Assembly: GCF_943734655.1 (NCBI RefSeq) | Contig: NC_071355.1 | Coordinates: 225,425,527-225,489,526, forward strand | DNA length: 64,000 bases | Direction: 5' to 3' | Origin: Sabethes cyaneus | Lineage: Eukaryota; Arthropoda; Insecta; Diptera; Culicidae | Shown here: piece by piece, positions 42,945 through 54,252 of the stretch | Position numbering within the stretch: position 1 is the stretch's first letter | Layout of the letters: each line of letters opens with the position of its first letter | The notes under the pieces: model-generated | What the model was told of the DNA's origin: nothing | The model's database searches: none | The model's input: the letters and a program-made list of their open reading frames with translations, nothing else | Made by a program: the position numbers and the translations under genes

Positions 42945-43904
42945 GAGTAAGGAGGGGTAAAAGTGCGATTCAATAATTTATCAGTACAGTTTCCGAATGA
43001 ATTGACTACAATTGGCATGGCATGGAATTGGCATGGATGGGTGACTACTTTGATAGCTTTAATCTATCGTAAACATTTCTTATTTACGAAGCATGGTTTC
43101 TAAGTTCTGGGCAAATGTTATTTTAGAGCGGTTTTGAGGTAATATTTGCTTATACGGCAAATACGATATCAACAGGAGGATATTACTTGTCGAAAAATTG
43201 TAGCAGCGTTTTACATCACTCACATATTCCGTTTAGAAATGCGGTGAGAGCAATTTACAAAATATCTTTTGGTTTTGCATAATTTGCTCGAACCTCGTCA
43301 AGCGCCTAGCGGGGCAAAAATGCGATTCACGGACGGGGCAAAAGTGCGATTCATGGACGAAGCCAAAATGCATAGGTAATTATATACCGGTTTGGGCACT
43401 GTGTTACAGATATGTACTAGAAATGGAAGATCTGCAGGATACTGTGTGCTCTACAGATGCTGGACGAAGCAAAGTAGTGTCATCCGTATCGGTGATACAC
43501 AAAATAAACTTTTGGTAAAGTTTCGATCTGGCGGAGGCTGTAGTACACCAGCGGAAAATAAAAAAGGTGCAAAATGAGAATATTCCTCATTGAAACTTAT
43601 CACAGATTGAAGATATGATTTGGTTAGCTACTGCTGCGCCAATTTCATAGATTTAAGCTTCGCACTTTTGTCCTGCGGTATTCGCACTTTTGCCCCGCTA
43701 GTGGGGTAAAAGTGCGATTCGACACATGATCAGATAAATGAAGAATTTATTTTGCATAACACTATTACCCCAGTTGATTTATAGTTGAATGTGAAGATAT
43801 TGAGTTATTGCATCAATATAAAATACATTTTACTGTTTTACTTCTTCATATCCCATGAAAATTGATGACAACTTCAAACGTCGCACTTATGCCCCGCCCT
43901 ACTC
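42945..43904. mobile_element. 960-bp non-autonomous inverted-repeat element, copy 1
   Basis: The ends gagtaaggaggggtaaaa and its counterpart gccccgccctactc are imperfect inverted repeats of about 24 bp, flanked by ta (42,943-42,944; 43,905-43,906). A second copy at 54,253-55,158 is alike along its whole length, so the unit boundaries are well supported. Inside, the sub-terminal phrase ggggcaaaagtgcgattc recurs at about 43,312-43,375 (two or three times) and inverted at 43,670-43,725. No transposase frame is present. TA flanks suggest mobilisation by a Tc1/mariner-type enzyme. Confidence 0.85.
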
Positions 43905-43906
43905 TA

Positions 43907-44570
43907 TACATAATAATATTTGTCATGTGTTATAATATAACAATAAAAACCAAAAGATAGTTATTACTATGGTATTTGTGCTACTTTACGCTGTTTTAGT
44001 TTACATGGGTCAGTGTTGTTTATAAACAAGCTTCCATCAAAAAACCAGCATAACGTAGTCCTATGCCAACCGCTCGGGTCTGAAACATAACCCTTATGAT
44101 TTTATTTTCGTTTTTGGTTTTTAATCTTCGACTTTTAACTTTTACCTTTTGATTTTTGACGTTTGTGAAATATTTCGAATAGACTTTTAACTTTCAAACT
44201 TTCACTATGACTGTTGTTTTTGGAATTTTGACTGTTGTATTCTTTGATTTATAGCTCTTCTACTTTTGAGTTCCAAGTCTAATCTCAAGTACAACTTACA
44301 CCCACTTCCAGGTTTAATTCAATTGAAGTCTTTCAAGTCATTTTTCACACGGGGGTAACGCGGCGCGTAAAAGAAAACCGTTTAAAACACCGCGTGAATT
44401 CGAAAGAAGTAAAATAAACCGCGTTAATTAAAAAATCGTCATGAAAAACCGTATTTATTCAAAAATCGAACAAAATATTTGAGTTGAATGTACTCTAATT
44501 TTAAGTCCAATATCAAAGTCCTATTTTAAGTTCAATTGTAACTGTTAATATTTGGCAGGGCAGTATTCGA
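43907..44570. other. AT-rich DNA with degenerate ttttaac/aagtcc words
   Basis: From 44,100 to 44,550 the sequence is built of loosely repeated words such as cttttaacttttaccttttg and aagtccaatatcaaagtcc, resembling a worn satellite. One word acgtagtcctatg (44,055-44,067) recalls the family A palindrome. No gene. Confidence 0.45.
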
Positions 44571-44574
44571 AGAA

Positions 44575-44640
44575 ATTTATCAAGACTGTAGTTTGATGTT
44601 TTACCGACGTTTCGATGCTTTGTTGGTGTCTTTTTCAAGG
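44575..44640 (-). ncRNA. Hammerhead-derived relic, GAAACGTCGG type
   Basis: The minus strand reads ccttgaaaaagacacc, then a loop, then gcatcgaaacgtcggtaaaa. The gaaacgtcgg phrase with an upstream c-tgaxgaaag-like box matches the arrangement of degenerate hammerhead motifs seen in Penelope-like retroelements. Here the first box is changed and stem II no longer pairs well, so it is a relic at best. The same phrase occurs at 56,557-56,566. Confidence 0.35.
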
Positions 44641-44782
44641 GGTAATATCATTTAGTCTTTTGTTCTGTTCTTAGGATTGTACATATGACGGTCATATGGA
44701 GGGTAGTAGTTGGTATATGAGTTGGAATATTTAATAAATTTCGAAAAGCTTTTTCTGCTTTGTACTGTACTGCGGAACACTA

Positions 44783-45087
44783 ACAAGGAAACATCACTAT
44801 CGGTCACAGGCGTAGAGTTTAACCATATACACCATAGTGTAGTCCTGTCGATCCAGAACATCACTGCACTGCTCGTATAGGTGTAGCCTATGGGACTTTT
44901 TTGAGAAAACTTAACTTGAAATTTGTATGGGAAAATGACTCAATGGAGGCGCATGGTACATGAATATCCTACATATACCCTCAAGTAACAGAACAAAAAA
45001 AAATTATATTGATTGAAAAAGGATGATTTTTTTATACAACAAGCGTTTCTAAAATCACTTTTTTGTCCACCTGGAAGTGTTATTAAA
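44783..45087. repeat. Long inverted repeat, left arm (~306 bp)
   Basis: From acaaggaaacatcactat to ctggaagtgttattaaa, this arm is the reverse complement of 46,399-46,704 with scattered differences. The two arms enclose about 1.3 kb that contains a minus-strand Jockey-like LINE fragment. Arms this long are typical of fold-back or Mutator-like non-autonomous elements. No clear target duplication lies outside acaagg / ccttgt. Confidence 0.85.
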
Positions 45088-45384
45088 TTTGTCTTTTACT
45101 AATAATTTGTTAATTGCGTTACAAGTTATTCGTTTATGATGCAGGGTGGAATTTTCTATCTATTTAAGTAGATACTGTGGCATAATTGGGGCAAACTTCT
45201 CTGTTGGCAAACTTTCAACAATGTTTACAATACGTTTGCTACTAGATAACCGAATAAAGCTTTCTTCTTTATTTTTTCTTTGTTACGTATCATGTTGTAT
45301 AAAACAGCAAGAAACAAAGTTCGTTTGTGTTTCATTAATTATTTGTCAAGATAAGCCCATTGCTATGAACGGTTTTCGGTGTTC

Positions 45385-45962
45385 CCACGAATAGTCCTAC
45401 GAGTTAGGTAAAAGTCGAACCCAGCTGACACTTGGCTGAAAACTCGTTGTAGCCCGACGATGACCCCATTTGCTGTATAATTTTTCTTTCGTAACGGTAC
45501 TTAGAGGATTAGATTAGATAGACATTCTGCTACGAAGAGATCGTGGTTAAGCTCTGGCCTAACATGGTTGAAAAGCCATGGGCAATCGGCCCTCGCCATC
45601 AGGATATCAGCTACAAGGATTGCTCGGCACAGGCAAACTCGTATCTTGGAAACTGGAGCGGGCTTCCGTGACAGGCGACGGAGAGCGAATCGAATGAATT
45701 TGCGTTATATTTTCCCTAGCCGTTCAACGCCGTTGAGATAATGGGGATTCCAGACCGCCGAGCTATATTCCAGCGTCCAATGGACAAGCGCGCAGTACGA
45801 ATTCTTCAAGCAATGCATATTGTAGAAGCTTTTCGTAGTTCTCATGATTAGGCCAAGACTGCGGGATGCTTTAGCAACGATGTAGCTGATGTGCTGCTTG
45901 TAAGTGAGCTGTGAGTCAAGGAGAACTCCCAAGTCCTTGAGACAGGACTCTCTTTTAATCAG
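45385..45962 (-). pseudogene. Jockey-like LINE ORF2 C-terminal fragment
   Basis: The minus strand reads DLGVLLDSQLTYKQHISYIV, then ASRSLGLIMRTTK and ALVHWTLEYSSAVWNPHY, the region after the polymerase of Jockey-clade LINEs. After frame changes it continues RKFIRFALRRL, a damaged central part with a deletion, and near its end FSQVSAGFDFYL, the usual RVFNxVxDLFDF block. Catalytic polymerase motifs are missing. It sits between the arms of the long inverted repeat, either as cargo or as a later insertion. Confidence 0.8.
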
Positions 45963-46398
45963 TTCGCCGCCTGGACCCTAGATGATAGTTGAAAAGGTAG
46001 TAAATGAAAGGAGATTTGTCGTGGTTGAGGAAAAAAAACGATTTTTTCGAGTCATTGTGTGCTACATTACTGCTTCAATGACGTGCTCGAACATCGGGAT
46101 AGAAAGGTGTTGTAAAATATGAGCTTCCTAGATAACATTGCGGCGATAAACTCCGAATTATTACAAATACAACTAACGCTTCAGAGTCAGAGATTATTTA
46201 AATTGATATTGTGCCTGCCAGCCAAATCTGGATTATTTACCCTAATACCAAATGCTGTTGTTGCTCTGTATCTTTCTTACGACAGTGACTTCAGTATGTC
46301 GCAGTTCTGTGCAGTCTCACTTTCAAACTGCGGAATCTCGTTTAGCGCAAAGTGCGGTATAAAATAACATGGAAAATGTAGCGTAACGAGGAGAAAAG
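45963..46398. other. Interior of the long inverted repeat, unassigned
   Basis: About 430 bases between the LINE fragment and the right arm. An 82-codon plus-strand frame at 46,119-46,367 has no domain I recognise. It could be remnant internal sequence of the inverted-repeat element. Confidence 0.4.
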
Positions 46399-46704
46399 TT
46401 TAATAACACTTCCAGGTAGATAAAAAAGTGATTTTAGAAACAGTTGTTGCATAAAAAAATCATCCTTTTTCAATCAATATAATTTTCTTTTTGTTCTGTT
46501 ACTTGAGGATGTATGTAGGATATTCATGTACCATGCGCCTCCATTGAGTCACATTCCCATACAAATTTCAAGTTAAGTTTTCTCAAAAAAGTTCCATAGG
46601 CTACACCTATACGAGCAGTGCAGTGATGTTCTGGATCGACAGGATTACACTATGGTGTATATGGTTAAGCTCTAAGCCTGTGACCCATAGTGATGTTTCC
46701 TTGT
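46399..46704. repeat. Long inverted repeat, right arm (~306 bp)
   Basis: Reverse complement of 44,783-45,087, from tttaataacacttccagg to gtgatgtttccttgt. Same phrases in mirror order include tccattgagtcac and gtgatgttctggatcgaca. Confidence 0.85.
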
Positions 46705-46784
46705 AAGCGCTTCTTTACAAAAGGGTTCTATTGATATCCAGTCGATAAAAAAACACAATTTAAGTCCAATTTTCAGTTCAATCT

Positions 46785-47660
46785 ATATCTATAGAATAAA
46801 TTTTTGCCTGTTTGTCCATATGTTCTTTATAGACTCGGAAACTACTGAACCGATCCGCGTGAAAATATGAATGCAGGGGCCGGGGAAGGTTTTTATGATG
46901 GTTATAGACCCCTCCTGTTCTAAGTGGGGTTCTCCCATACAAATGAAATACAAAATTCTGCCTAACTCGAGAACTAATCAAGCAAATGGAACTAAATTTA
47001 GGAGGTATTGGAGACCGGAATGGTGAATTGAGATCCCTCCCCCTCTAAGCGATGGGGCTTCCATACTAATGAAACACTAATTACCTCATAACTCGAAAAC
47101 AACTTAAGCAAATGGAACCAAATTTGATATGTGGAGCTTTTTAGAGGCAGGATTTTTTTTAAGGTGAATTGAGACCCCTCCCCTTTTTAAGAGAAGGGAT
47201 GCTCCTTCACAAATGAAATACAAATTTCTTCACAACTCGAGAACTAGTCAGCAAATGGAACCAAATTTGGCATGTGGGGGTTTTTGAAGGCAGTAATTTT
47301 TTCTATATCGTATTGAGACCCCATCCCCTCTAAAAGGGAGGGGGGTACAAATGAAATACAAACTTCCTCATAACTCGAGAACTAATCAAGCAAATGGAAA
47401 CAAATGTGGCATGTGGCAGGTTGGAGGCAGGATTTTTTTCTATGATGGTTTGAGAACCCTTCCAAGTAACATTATAGGTTTCATCATATACTTGTAATGG
47501 TTTTCAAGCCGAAAATTGGTCATGAAAACGGCAATAAAACTGAATTTGTTACTTGGGCTTCCTTCTCTGGAAGCTGGGGCACTCATACAAATTAATTGAA
47601 TTTTTTTGCTTAACTCAAAAATTAATCGAACTCGAGAAATTTTGGACTTTTCCATAAAAT
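46785..47660 (+). repeat. Dispersed repeat family A, tandem block
   Basis: About five tandem units of roughly 130 bases, each with tcgagaactaatcaagcaaa, aaatggaaccaaatttgg, a cctcccc-tctaa G/C-rich phrase and a tacaaatgaaatacaaa phrase. The first unit is preceded by a distinct head (tgcctgtttgtccatatgtt). The last is interrupted by the 95-bp MITE at 47,462-47,556. The same block appears as one or two units at 15,180-15,365, 41,075-41,300 and 63,375-63,620. Non-coding. Confidence 0.8.
47462..47556. mobile_element. 95-bp MITE, family CCAARTAACA, copy 2
   Basis: The ends ccaagtaaca and tgttacttgg are perfect inverted repeats of 10 bp. The interior carries aattggtcatgaaaacgg, shared with the 106-bp element at 27,186-27,291. 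It lies inside a family A unit. No coding. Confidence 0.7.
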
Positions 47661-47699
47661 ATTAGTCATACTTCTACAGTTCCATAAGACATTAGCACT

Positions 47700-48210
47700 A
47701 GATTATTCAGGGCGACGGGAATTCACCAACCCATACTGTTTGAGGGCACTGTATTACTCTCTTTTTTGCCCTGTTTTGGAAAATTCAGCAGTAATTTGGA
47801 GCCCTTATGGAGATTTTGATAAGCAGATTTGAGACTGAACAATTTAGGTTTTCACATAGTGCTCTTGGATCGTCTACCTCGGTGTGGCCTAATACAATTA
47901 CCCCCATACGTGCAGCGTTATCCACGACTTAACATGAAAACACGTCCGCAAAGGCGTGATAGTTTCAGAGCCATTTTCAATGGAAAACTTTGATAACTGG
48001 CAAAATTGATGCTCCTCATCTTCTTGCACATGTCAATACCAATGCCCCCAGGAAGCTTAAGATCATGGTTCTTTATGAAGATTGAATTCTTTTGCTCGAA
48101 TTATATCATTCGAATGAAATATTTACTACGCTAAATCGAGTAACACAAACCGTCATTATTGTTCATCCGAGTTGTTTTCAAATTCAATCTACCGACTGGT
48201 CTAAAAAGTT
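47700..48210 (+). pseudogene. Second Jockey-like LINE ORF2 C-terminal fragment
   Basis: The plus strand reads FTNPYCLRALYYSLFCPVLE, then NSAVIWSPYGD, the LINE block seen as ALVHWTLEYSSAVWNPHY at 45.8 kb. After frame changes: RLNMKTRPQRRDSFRAIFNG, ITGKIDAPHLLAHVNTNAPR and LFIRVVFKFNLPT-type remnants of the end. There are several stops and frame shifts. It is on the opposite strand to the Jockey-like fragment at 45.4-46.0 kb and differs enough to be another subfamily. Confidence 0.78.
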
Positions 48211-51200
48211 AAATTTTGAGATAAACATATAGGTAGGTACCACATACGTCGTGTTGGCACTATTGAAGTTAGTGAACGTGATGGAGCCGTAAGAGAGCTC
48301 TATACTGGTTGTAGGTAAGATTCCAGTAAACAAGAGAAGAGAAACTTTTGTTATTCGAACTTTATGTTTTCCGTAAAAGTACAGTTCAGAAGAATGAGTT
48401 AGAATCGAAAACAGACTGAAACATAACTCAAACGTGAAGATGGGTAATTGAATCTGAAATTTTGCTACGCTTGTTTTGGACCAGCACTTGTTTCAGGCTT
48501 TGTTTTTTGTAAGATGTATGCCCGCAGGGCACTGGACCGATTGGTTTCTTTCAAATGTCTTAAACGCATTTAGAAAGCTGTTATTTTTTGGTAAAACTTG
48601 CAGTAGGACTAACACTTTTCAATGACATTTTTTTGCCGTATCACCACAGAAACTATTTTGTTGAGCTCCTTAGTTTATTCTCATTCTTTTATGGTCTCGT
48701 TTAACCGAATTACATAAAGTACTTACAGTTTTATTACCCTTAGTACTCGGATAACCATGCGTCTCCAGTTATTTACTTTTAATGGAGCATTGTTGTAACC
48801 TGTGGAAATGTCGGTCGCCGTAAATTTGAAAAAGTACCTTTTCAAATATTTACCGTTTTACTAGTAGGTAACCTCCCAGTTGGTCTCTACTTTAATAGCT
48901 TTTTAGTCTATAATCACTCGCAGAATCAATACAAGCTTAGTATAAACTAATACAGAAACGAGAATAAGCACAAAATCAACGTTTATTTTACTCATGACTG
49001 TTAACTCTTTAGAAGCTTGTGTTGTTGGTAGCCAGCATCAGAATGACGTCTTCCAATGCTAATGGGTAATCTATCCACCACTATTTGGAACGCATTTGTG
49101 TTTTCCGATAAAGCTTTCAGCATTAAAAAAAACTGCATATGCTCTGGCCTTGTGGTAATCAATGCAGAATAGCTCGATTCTAAGCGAACATATCCCTATA
49201 GTTTCATGTCGGTTCATATTGAAAGAGTGCAGAGCAGAAAATGGCGTCAGATTCAAAACAATAATCTTTAATAATCCTCTTGCTACCAGTCAGTAGTGCG
49301 GACCATTCAAGTCCACTACTCTAGTCTGTGCTATTCTCACTATTGAAGCATTTTCCTCTATACGGTTATTTGCTTTCCAGTGTGTTTCCAGTTCTTCGTA
49401 GGCGTCATTCAAAACAGAACGCCCGGTTCTTTAAAACGACCTCATTCCACGACCGCATCCTTGTATGTATGGATGGGATACCCTGCTTGAAAATATTGTT
49501 CGAAAAATAGTGAATTTCAACGATCGGTTCTAATGGGTTTGCTTCCTTGGTTGGCGGCTCTAATGATGCTGTAATCGCTTCTGGTGCTTCAACTGGTGCT
49601 TGCCACTGGTGTCCCTCTAAGAGGGGTTAATGGCTCTGTTAGAGCAGTGGCCAAGGAGCCACTGATGGTTTTCTGAGCTCACGCCTCGGCTGGTAATGAT
49701 AGCCTGTAATGTGTTTGTTCTGTTGATGATTTTTATGTAGCTTTTTCCGAAATACAAAAGATACGCAGTTTATTTTTTTAATTTGCTGCAGAAGAGTAGA
49801 TTTGCTTTTTGCGTGTAAAGTAAAAATTCTTGCATTAGGTTTATGGACAGTATCCAATAAAAAATTATTATGTTATGTTTTAGACAGCAGCCTAATCATC
49901 ATATGCATCATACTAGAAAATACGGCAACTGTGTTAAATCTATATTTTGCTTTGTAGATTTCATCACACATTCCACATGTCTAGCGAAAATAAATAGATT
50001 CGCTCAAAATTTGGTCGTCTACATTGGGTTTTATCTCCACTGCAAAAAATAAATAAATAAATAGACCCACCAACCCCCTGCGAAGTTCGTCAATTTAGCA
50101 TAATATTTCGCCGTTACGTTTCAGCTTCCGTTACCTCGGCCAACCACCATGCCAGCACGTACCGAACGTTCATTACTATGCCATCCACTGGTGAGCACGA
50201 ATAGATAATTTGTGCAACTAGATAGGGAAACTAGAACGCCCGAGCGGATCCTGCCCGATGCGCGATGTGATAGTGTCCGAATAAGTGCACGCACATACAC
50301 GCATTCCTACGGGGAGACCATCGCACCGACGAGCTCGGTATGTGTTGGAATCTCAATTTACATCTGACAGTTTCTACGGCATCTATTGCTATCACTCCAT
50401 GTAAATATAGAAATGAAAGCGTCAACTCGATGGGACGCAAAAAGCTGCATATTCGGTGCCCTGCTGGGCTTTTACTATGATTCGCTCTGTTGGTACCGGA
50501 AAAATGCCATCAAATGAACTCGTTGGGAACGATATTACAGCAAGAATTTTTAGAGAATTTTGTTGATTCGCTGTTTCCGAGCCATATTAAGTTTTTTATT
50601 TTGTTACTAAACATTGTTTAACTTTGAATTTATAAATTTTTAACAGAAGAATTTTCTTTATTCAGATCATCCGCGAAAAAGATCAAGAGTAGTTCAACCT
50701 GTGCCGTGTGTAGACTTGACGAACAATCAAAAAATATTTCATTGCTACAATTCAAACCCACAGTTTGCACGCCAGTTCGTAAAAAGTTTTTACAAAAAAG
50801 CTGCGGTTCTATTCGGAGAATTTTTATATACATATCCTACAATTCTGTTTTTTTGTGATAACTGGAGGCTACGAGAGGATCGTTGATATGATATAATCGT
50901 TGTTATTTGGAATAAAATATTCAAATTCCATCTCGTCGGTTAACTCGCACCCATCCAATGGATGAGGGGTGCTTTGTGAGTAAGCAGCAACAGTCCAGTG
51001 TCCAGTTTTCTCTGTGGGTGTGTGTGGTGAGTGGCGAGTGGTGAGTGGGGGTGTGCAAAGAGAAAAGCTTTCCGTTACGCAAGCAAACTAGACATAGTGG
51101 CAGATCCGCAGTAAAATATTTCAACAATGTTTATTTAACAAGAAAATCTAATAATGCTAAGCTAACAGCATTAAATATACATACGTCTGGGGATATTCAA

Positions 51201-52550
51201 ATGTATTCCAATTTGTAGTTTCTCGTTTATTTTCAATTGCTTCTTGCGCTTTTTATTTCTTCTCTCTCTCTCTCTTTTTTCTACCGAATGAATTTCTTCC
51301 AAGCTCCACATCAGATTTAGTAGACGCAGTGTACACAATGTTGGCTCTGATTGCAGTGCCTGAATAACGACGATGAGGACGACGACGATAAAGACGACTG
51401 CCGGTTCCCGATTTATACGGCCTGGCATGTACATAGTATATGTGGGAAGCAAATCCTTATCTATTTTTGAACTGAAATGTTTGCTTCGCATTGTTCACCT
51501 CCCCGGGGCCCCAACAGCAGCGGACTAACCCTACGCCAACGCCAGTAGACACCCACTTCGGTTTGCTCTGTGAAATCTGTGTGCCAAAAGAAAGCGACCA
51601 GCAGCGGCACTTGTGCCCAATGTTTGAATCATGCAGTATGCAATTTTATCCCTAAAACATTTGCAAATGATTCCACAAAACATTTGGAACCCGTCGTTGT
51701 AAAACTCCGGCAGTAAGGAAGCTGCTGAAGTACAACGCTCTGTAAAGCAGTCGCGCTATCACTTACTCCTTCGGGATATTGTCCTTTTTCTTTGAGCCCG
51801 ATTCCTAACTGTTGACACTACACAAAGCTAGTGTATAGCAACACATTTGGGACGAGTTTCCCGCCCGGAAGCATCTTTAGCGATAGCGGCAACAATGATG
51901 GCAATATACTGTTATATTCCGAATGCAGCCAGCAGCGGTGGATTGTGCCGCCATGACACCATGCCCGTACCTATCGGTGACTAACAGGGGAAAGAGTAGC
52001 ACAGAATGATTAGATTGAGAGCACTATGCATACATACACATACAACAAGATGCAAACATGCACTTAGAAAACTCATTGCTATCTAGCGTAACGGGATAGA
52101 TGATCAAAAGGTAATCTAGGTGTATCAAGTCCAAAAAAAAGTCGGTTTGGTTGCTAAGAATAGGTGGACCTATCTGGTGTTAATAAGCAGGAAAGAAAAA
52201 AAAGAAATGGCAAATGCAAACATTAGGGTGATACTAGCAATAATTACTTGAGCTTCTTGCTCTAGGAAAATAATTTGTTCCGAATTTCTGATCCGAAGCG
52301 GAAAATAAATCATACCCACAACCCCCCGCAAAGTTCGAACAAGTGAAAATCACTTCCTAACGATCGTACTTCCAATTGAATGGCGATGATCTTTTCAAAT
52401 TTTGCTCATGAAACCATCCATTAGAAACAAATCTAAATCTGAAATCTTAAACGCACTAAAATTTACCCTCATTCCAGGTTTTACACTTGCATTTAATGAT
52501 TCTCGATACATTTTTCCTTTATTTTTGTAAAAAAAGTGACCCCCCGTTCC
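48211..52550. other. Mostly unique DNA, no gene recognised
   Basis: Frames of 60-106 codons are present on both strands but none shows a family motif. 48,960-49,700 has somewhat longer open minus-strand frames; I could not place them in any retroelement. Simple repeats: a taaa run at 50,048-50,060, tgg/gtg-rich DNA at 51,012-51,055, and tct runs near 51,260-51,275. Confidence 0.45.
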
Positions 52551-52554
52551 AACA

Positions 52555-52745
52555 GGTCGAAGATTCTTCACGATGTTCATACTTATACTAATTTGATATC
52601 TGTGCTAGGAAAGTGCGCAGCAACAAGTGATAAGTTTCCTCACCCGTGCAAGATTTTTTAGGACCACGATAAACCTAGTCCAAATTGATGTCCTAAAAAT
52701 GAACAGTTATGAAAGAGTGAGCGACCAACCCTATGTTTCACCCGA
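52555..52745 (-). repeat. Dispersed tandem family B, copy 2
   Basis: Reverse complement relative to 36,047-36,350: on the minus strand it reads gttggtcgctcac, ggacatcaatttggactagg, ttatcacttgttg and agcacagatatcaaatta. About two units are present. Its edge gtatgtggat abuts the 3' tail of the LINE at 52,755-53,885. Confidence 0.7.
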
Positions 52746-52754
52746 TTGTATCCA

Positions 52755-53885
52755 CATACTTACTTTACTTTTTCGACGATAATCCGTTTATCGAATCCAT
52801 GTCGAATTCAGGAGCCGTCTCCACATTTCTCGGTCTTGGGCTGCCGCTTTCCAGTCGCCCCTAATACCCTCGTCAACAGCGCTCATCCAACGGGTACGAG
52901 GTCTGCCTCGAAGTCGTCGGCCTCTGTCGGGTACTTTGCTAGATATTGTTTTTGCTGGTTGCTCATCCGGCATCCTTGCTACGTGGCCAGCCCATTGTAG
53001 CCTGCCATGTTTTAATCGCTTCACAATATCCAATATTGTATATTAGGTATATATCCATCATTCATGCACCTGCGCCACACTCCTTCGTCTAATATGCCGC
53101 CAAGAATTGATCGCCGAATCTTACCCTCAAAAACGCTAAGAGCTCTCTTTCAACGTCCACGCTTCATGGCCGTAAAGTACCACCGGGAGAGTTAGCGTCT
53201 TATAGTACGCGAGTTTTGTACGTAGTTGCAGGCTTCGGGAACTCAACTGGCTACGTTATCCGTAGAAGACCCTGTTGGCAGCTGCTATCCGCCTTTTTAC
53301 TTCACGGCTCACATCGTTGTCACGTGTCACTAACGTACTAAGGTAAACAAATTCGTCGACCACTTCAAAAGTATCTCCATCTATCACCAGCGCAGTTTCA
53401 ATACCCGAATATACTTTGTTTTGGTAGAATTTAAGATAAGCCCTATCCTCGCAGCTTCCTCCTTAAGATGCGTGTACGCTTCTTCCACAGCTCTACGGTT
53501 AATACCGATGACATCGATGTCGTCCGCGAACCCTAGCAGCATATGAGATTTCGTGATAATGGTACCGCTTCTCTGCATGCCTGCCCTTCGAATAGCACCT
53601 TCCAATGCAATGTTGAACAGTAAATTCAATATTCCGTTACTTTGCTTCAAACTATCTAACGTCACAAACGAGTCCGATATCTCACCCGCTATCCTGACGC
53701 TTGGTTGACGCTATCAGTTTTGATGGAAAACCATTTTCAACCATAATCTACCACAGCTTATTTCGTTTAACTGAATCGTACGCCGTCTTAAAGTCTATAA
53801 ACAAATGGTGAGTCTGCAAATTGAATTGCCGTAACTTATCGAGGATCTGTCACTGTCGAGGATCTGTGAATTGAGGAAAGTAATG
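52755..53885 (-). pseudogene. RTE-like LINE, second family, decayed polymerase and C-terminus
   Basis: On the minus strand, about 53,850-53,700 reads HHLFIDFKTAYDSVKRNKLW (palm motif A with its Asp). 53,650-53,420 reads LLFNIALEGAIRRAG and MLLGFADDIDVIGINRRA (motif C, FADD). 53,030-52,790 reads RLKHGRLQWAGHVARMPDE and GRPRTRWMSAVDEGIRGDW, the usual C-terminal block. Deletions, frame shifts and a stop after motif A break it up. The 3' end has an agtaaagtaagta tail, similar to the tails at 814-829 and 22,161-22,174. It differs from the LINE at 22.2-24.5 kb, so it is another RTE-like family. Confidence 0.82.
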
Positions 53886-53939
53886 CCCCGATAATTGCTC
53901 CGTTCGAGTCGATGAACCTATTTAAAAACAGTGTTTATT

Positions 53940-54110
53940 CATTATTTTCAGTAATCCTTTCGCGTTTTACGTCTTTTATGTTCTCTTTTTCCTTTCCTCG
54001 TTTCTAGTTTTCATCTTTTTCCCATGCAGATGCATTCTTGTTTTTCGTCTTCGTCTGTTCCGTTTTTCCATTTTTAGATGCCCCAATTCTTTTTCCTTTC
54101 TGTGAGATTT
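53940..54110. repeat. Pyrimidine-rich degenerate array, left part
   Basis: Low-complexity DNA of cttttt/ttttcc words on the plus strand, matching the much longer stretch at 55,230-55,830. The inverted-repeat element at 54,253-55,158 lies between the two. Confidence 0.55.
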
Positions 54111-54252
54111 ATTCGAATTTTGACTACCGTAAAGGCACCTATTTCGGCGCATGGTGCCCAAATCTGCGCACCCCGCATTTCAATCAAAACTTCCAAATTC
54201 CTGAAAATTTTTATCATATTTAACACATATTTAATCTGGAAAAATATGTGTA

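Noticed and set aside
48960..49700. Possible copia-type or other retroelement remains on the minus strand
   Set aside because: Some open segments but no integrase, RT or protease block could be identified.
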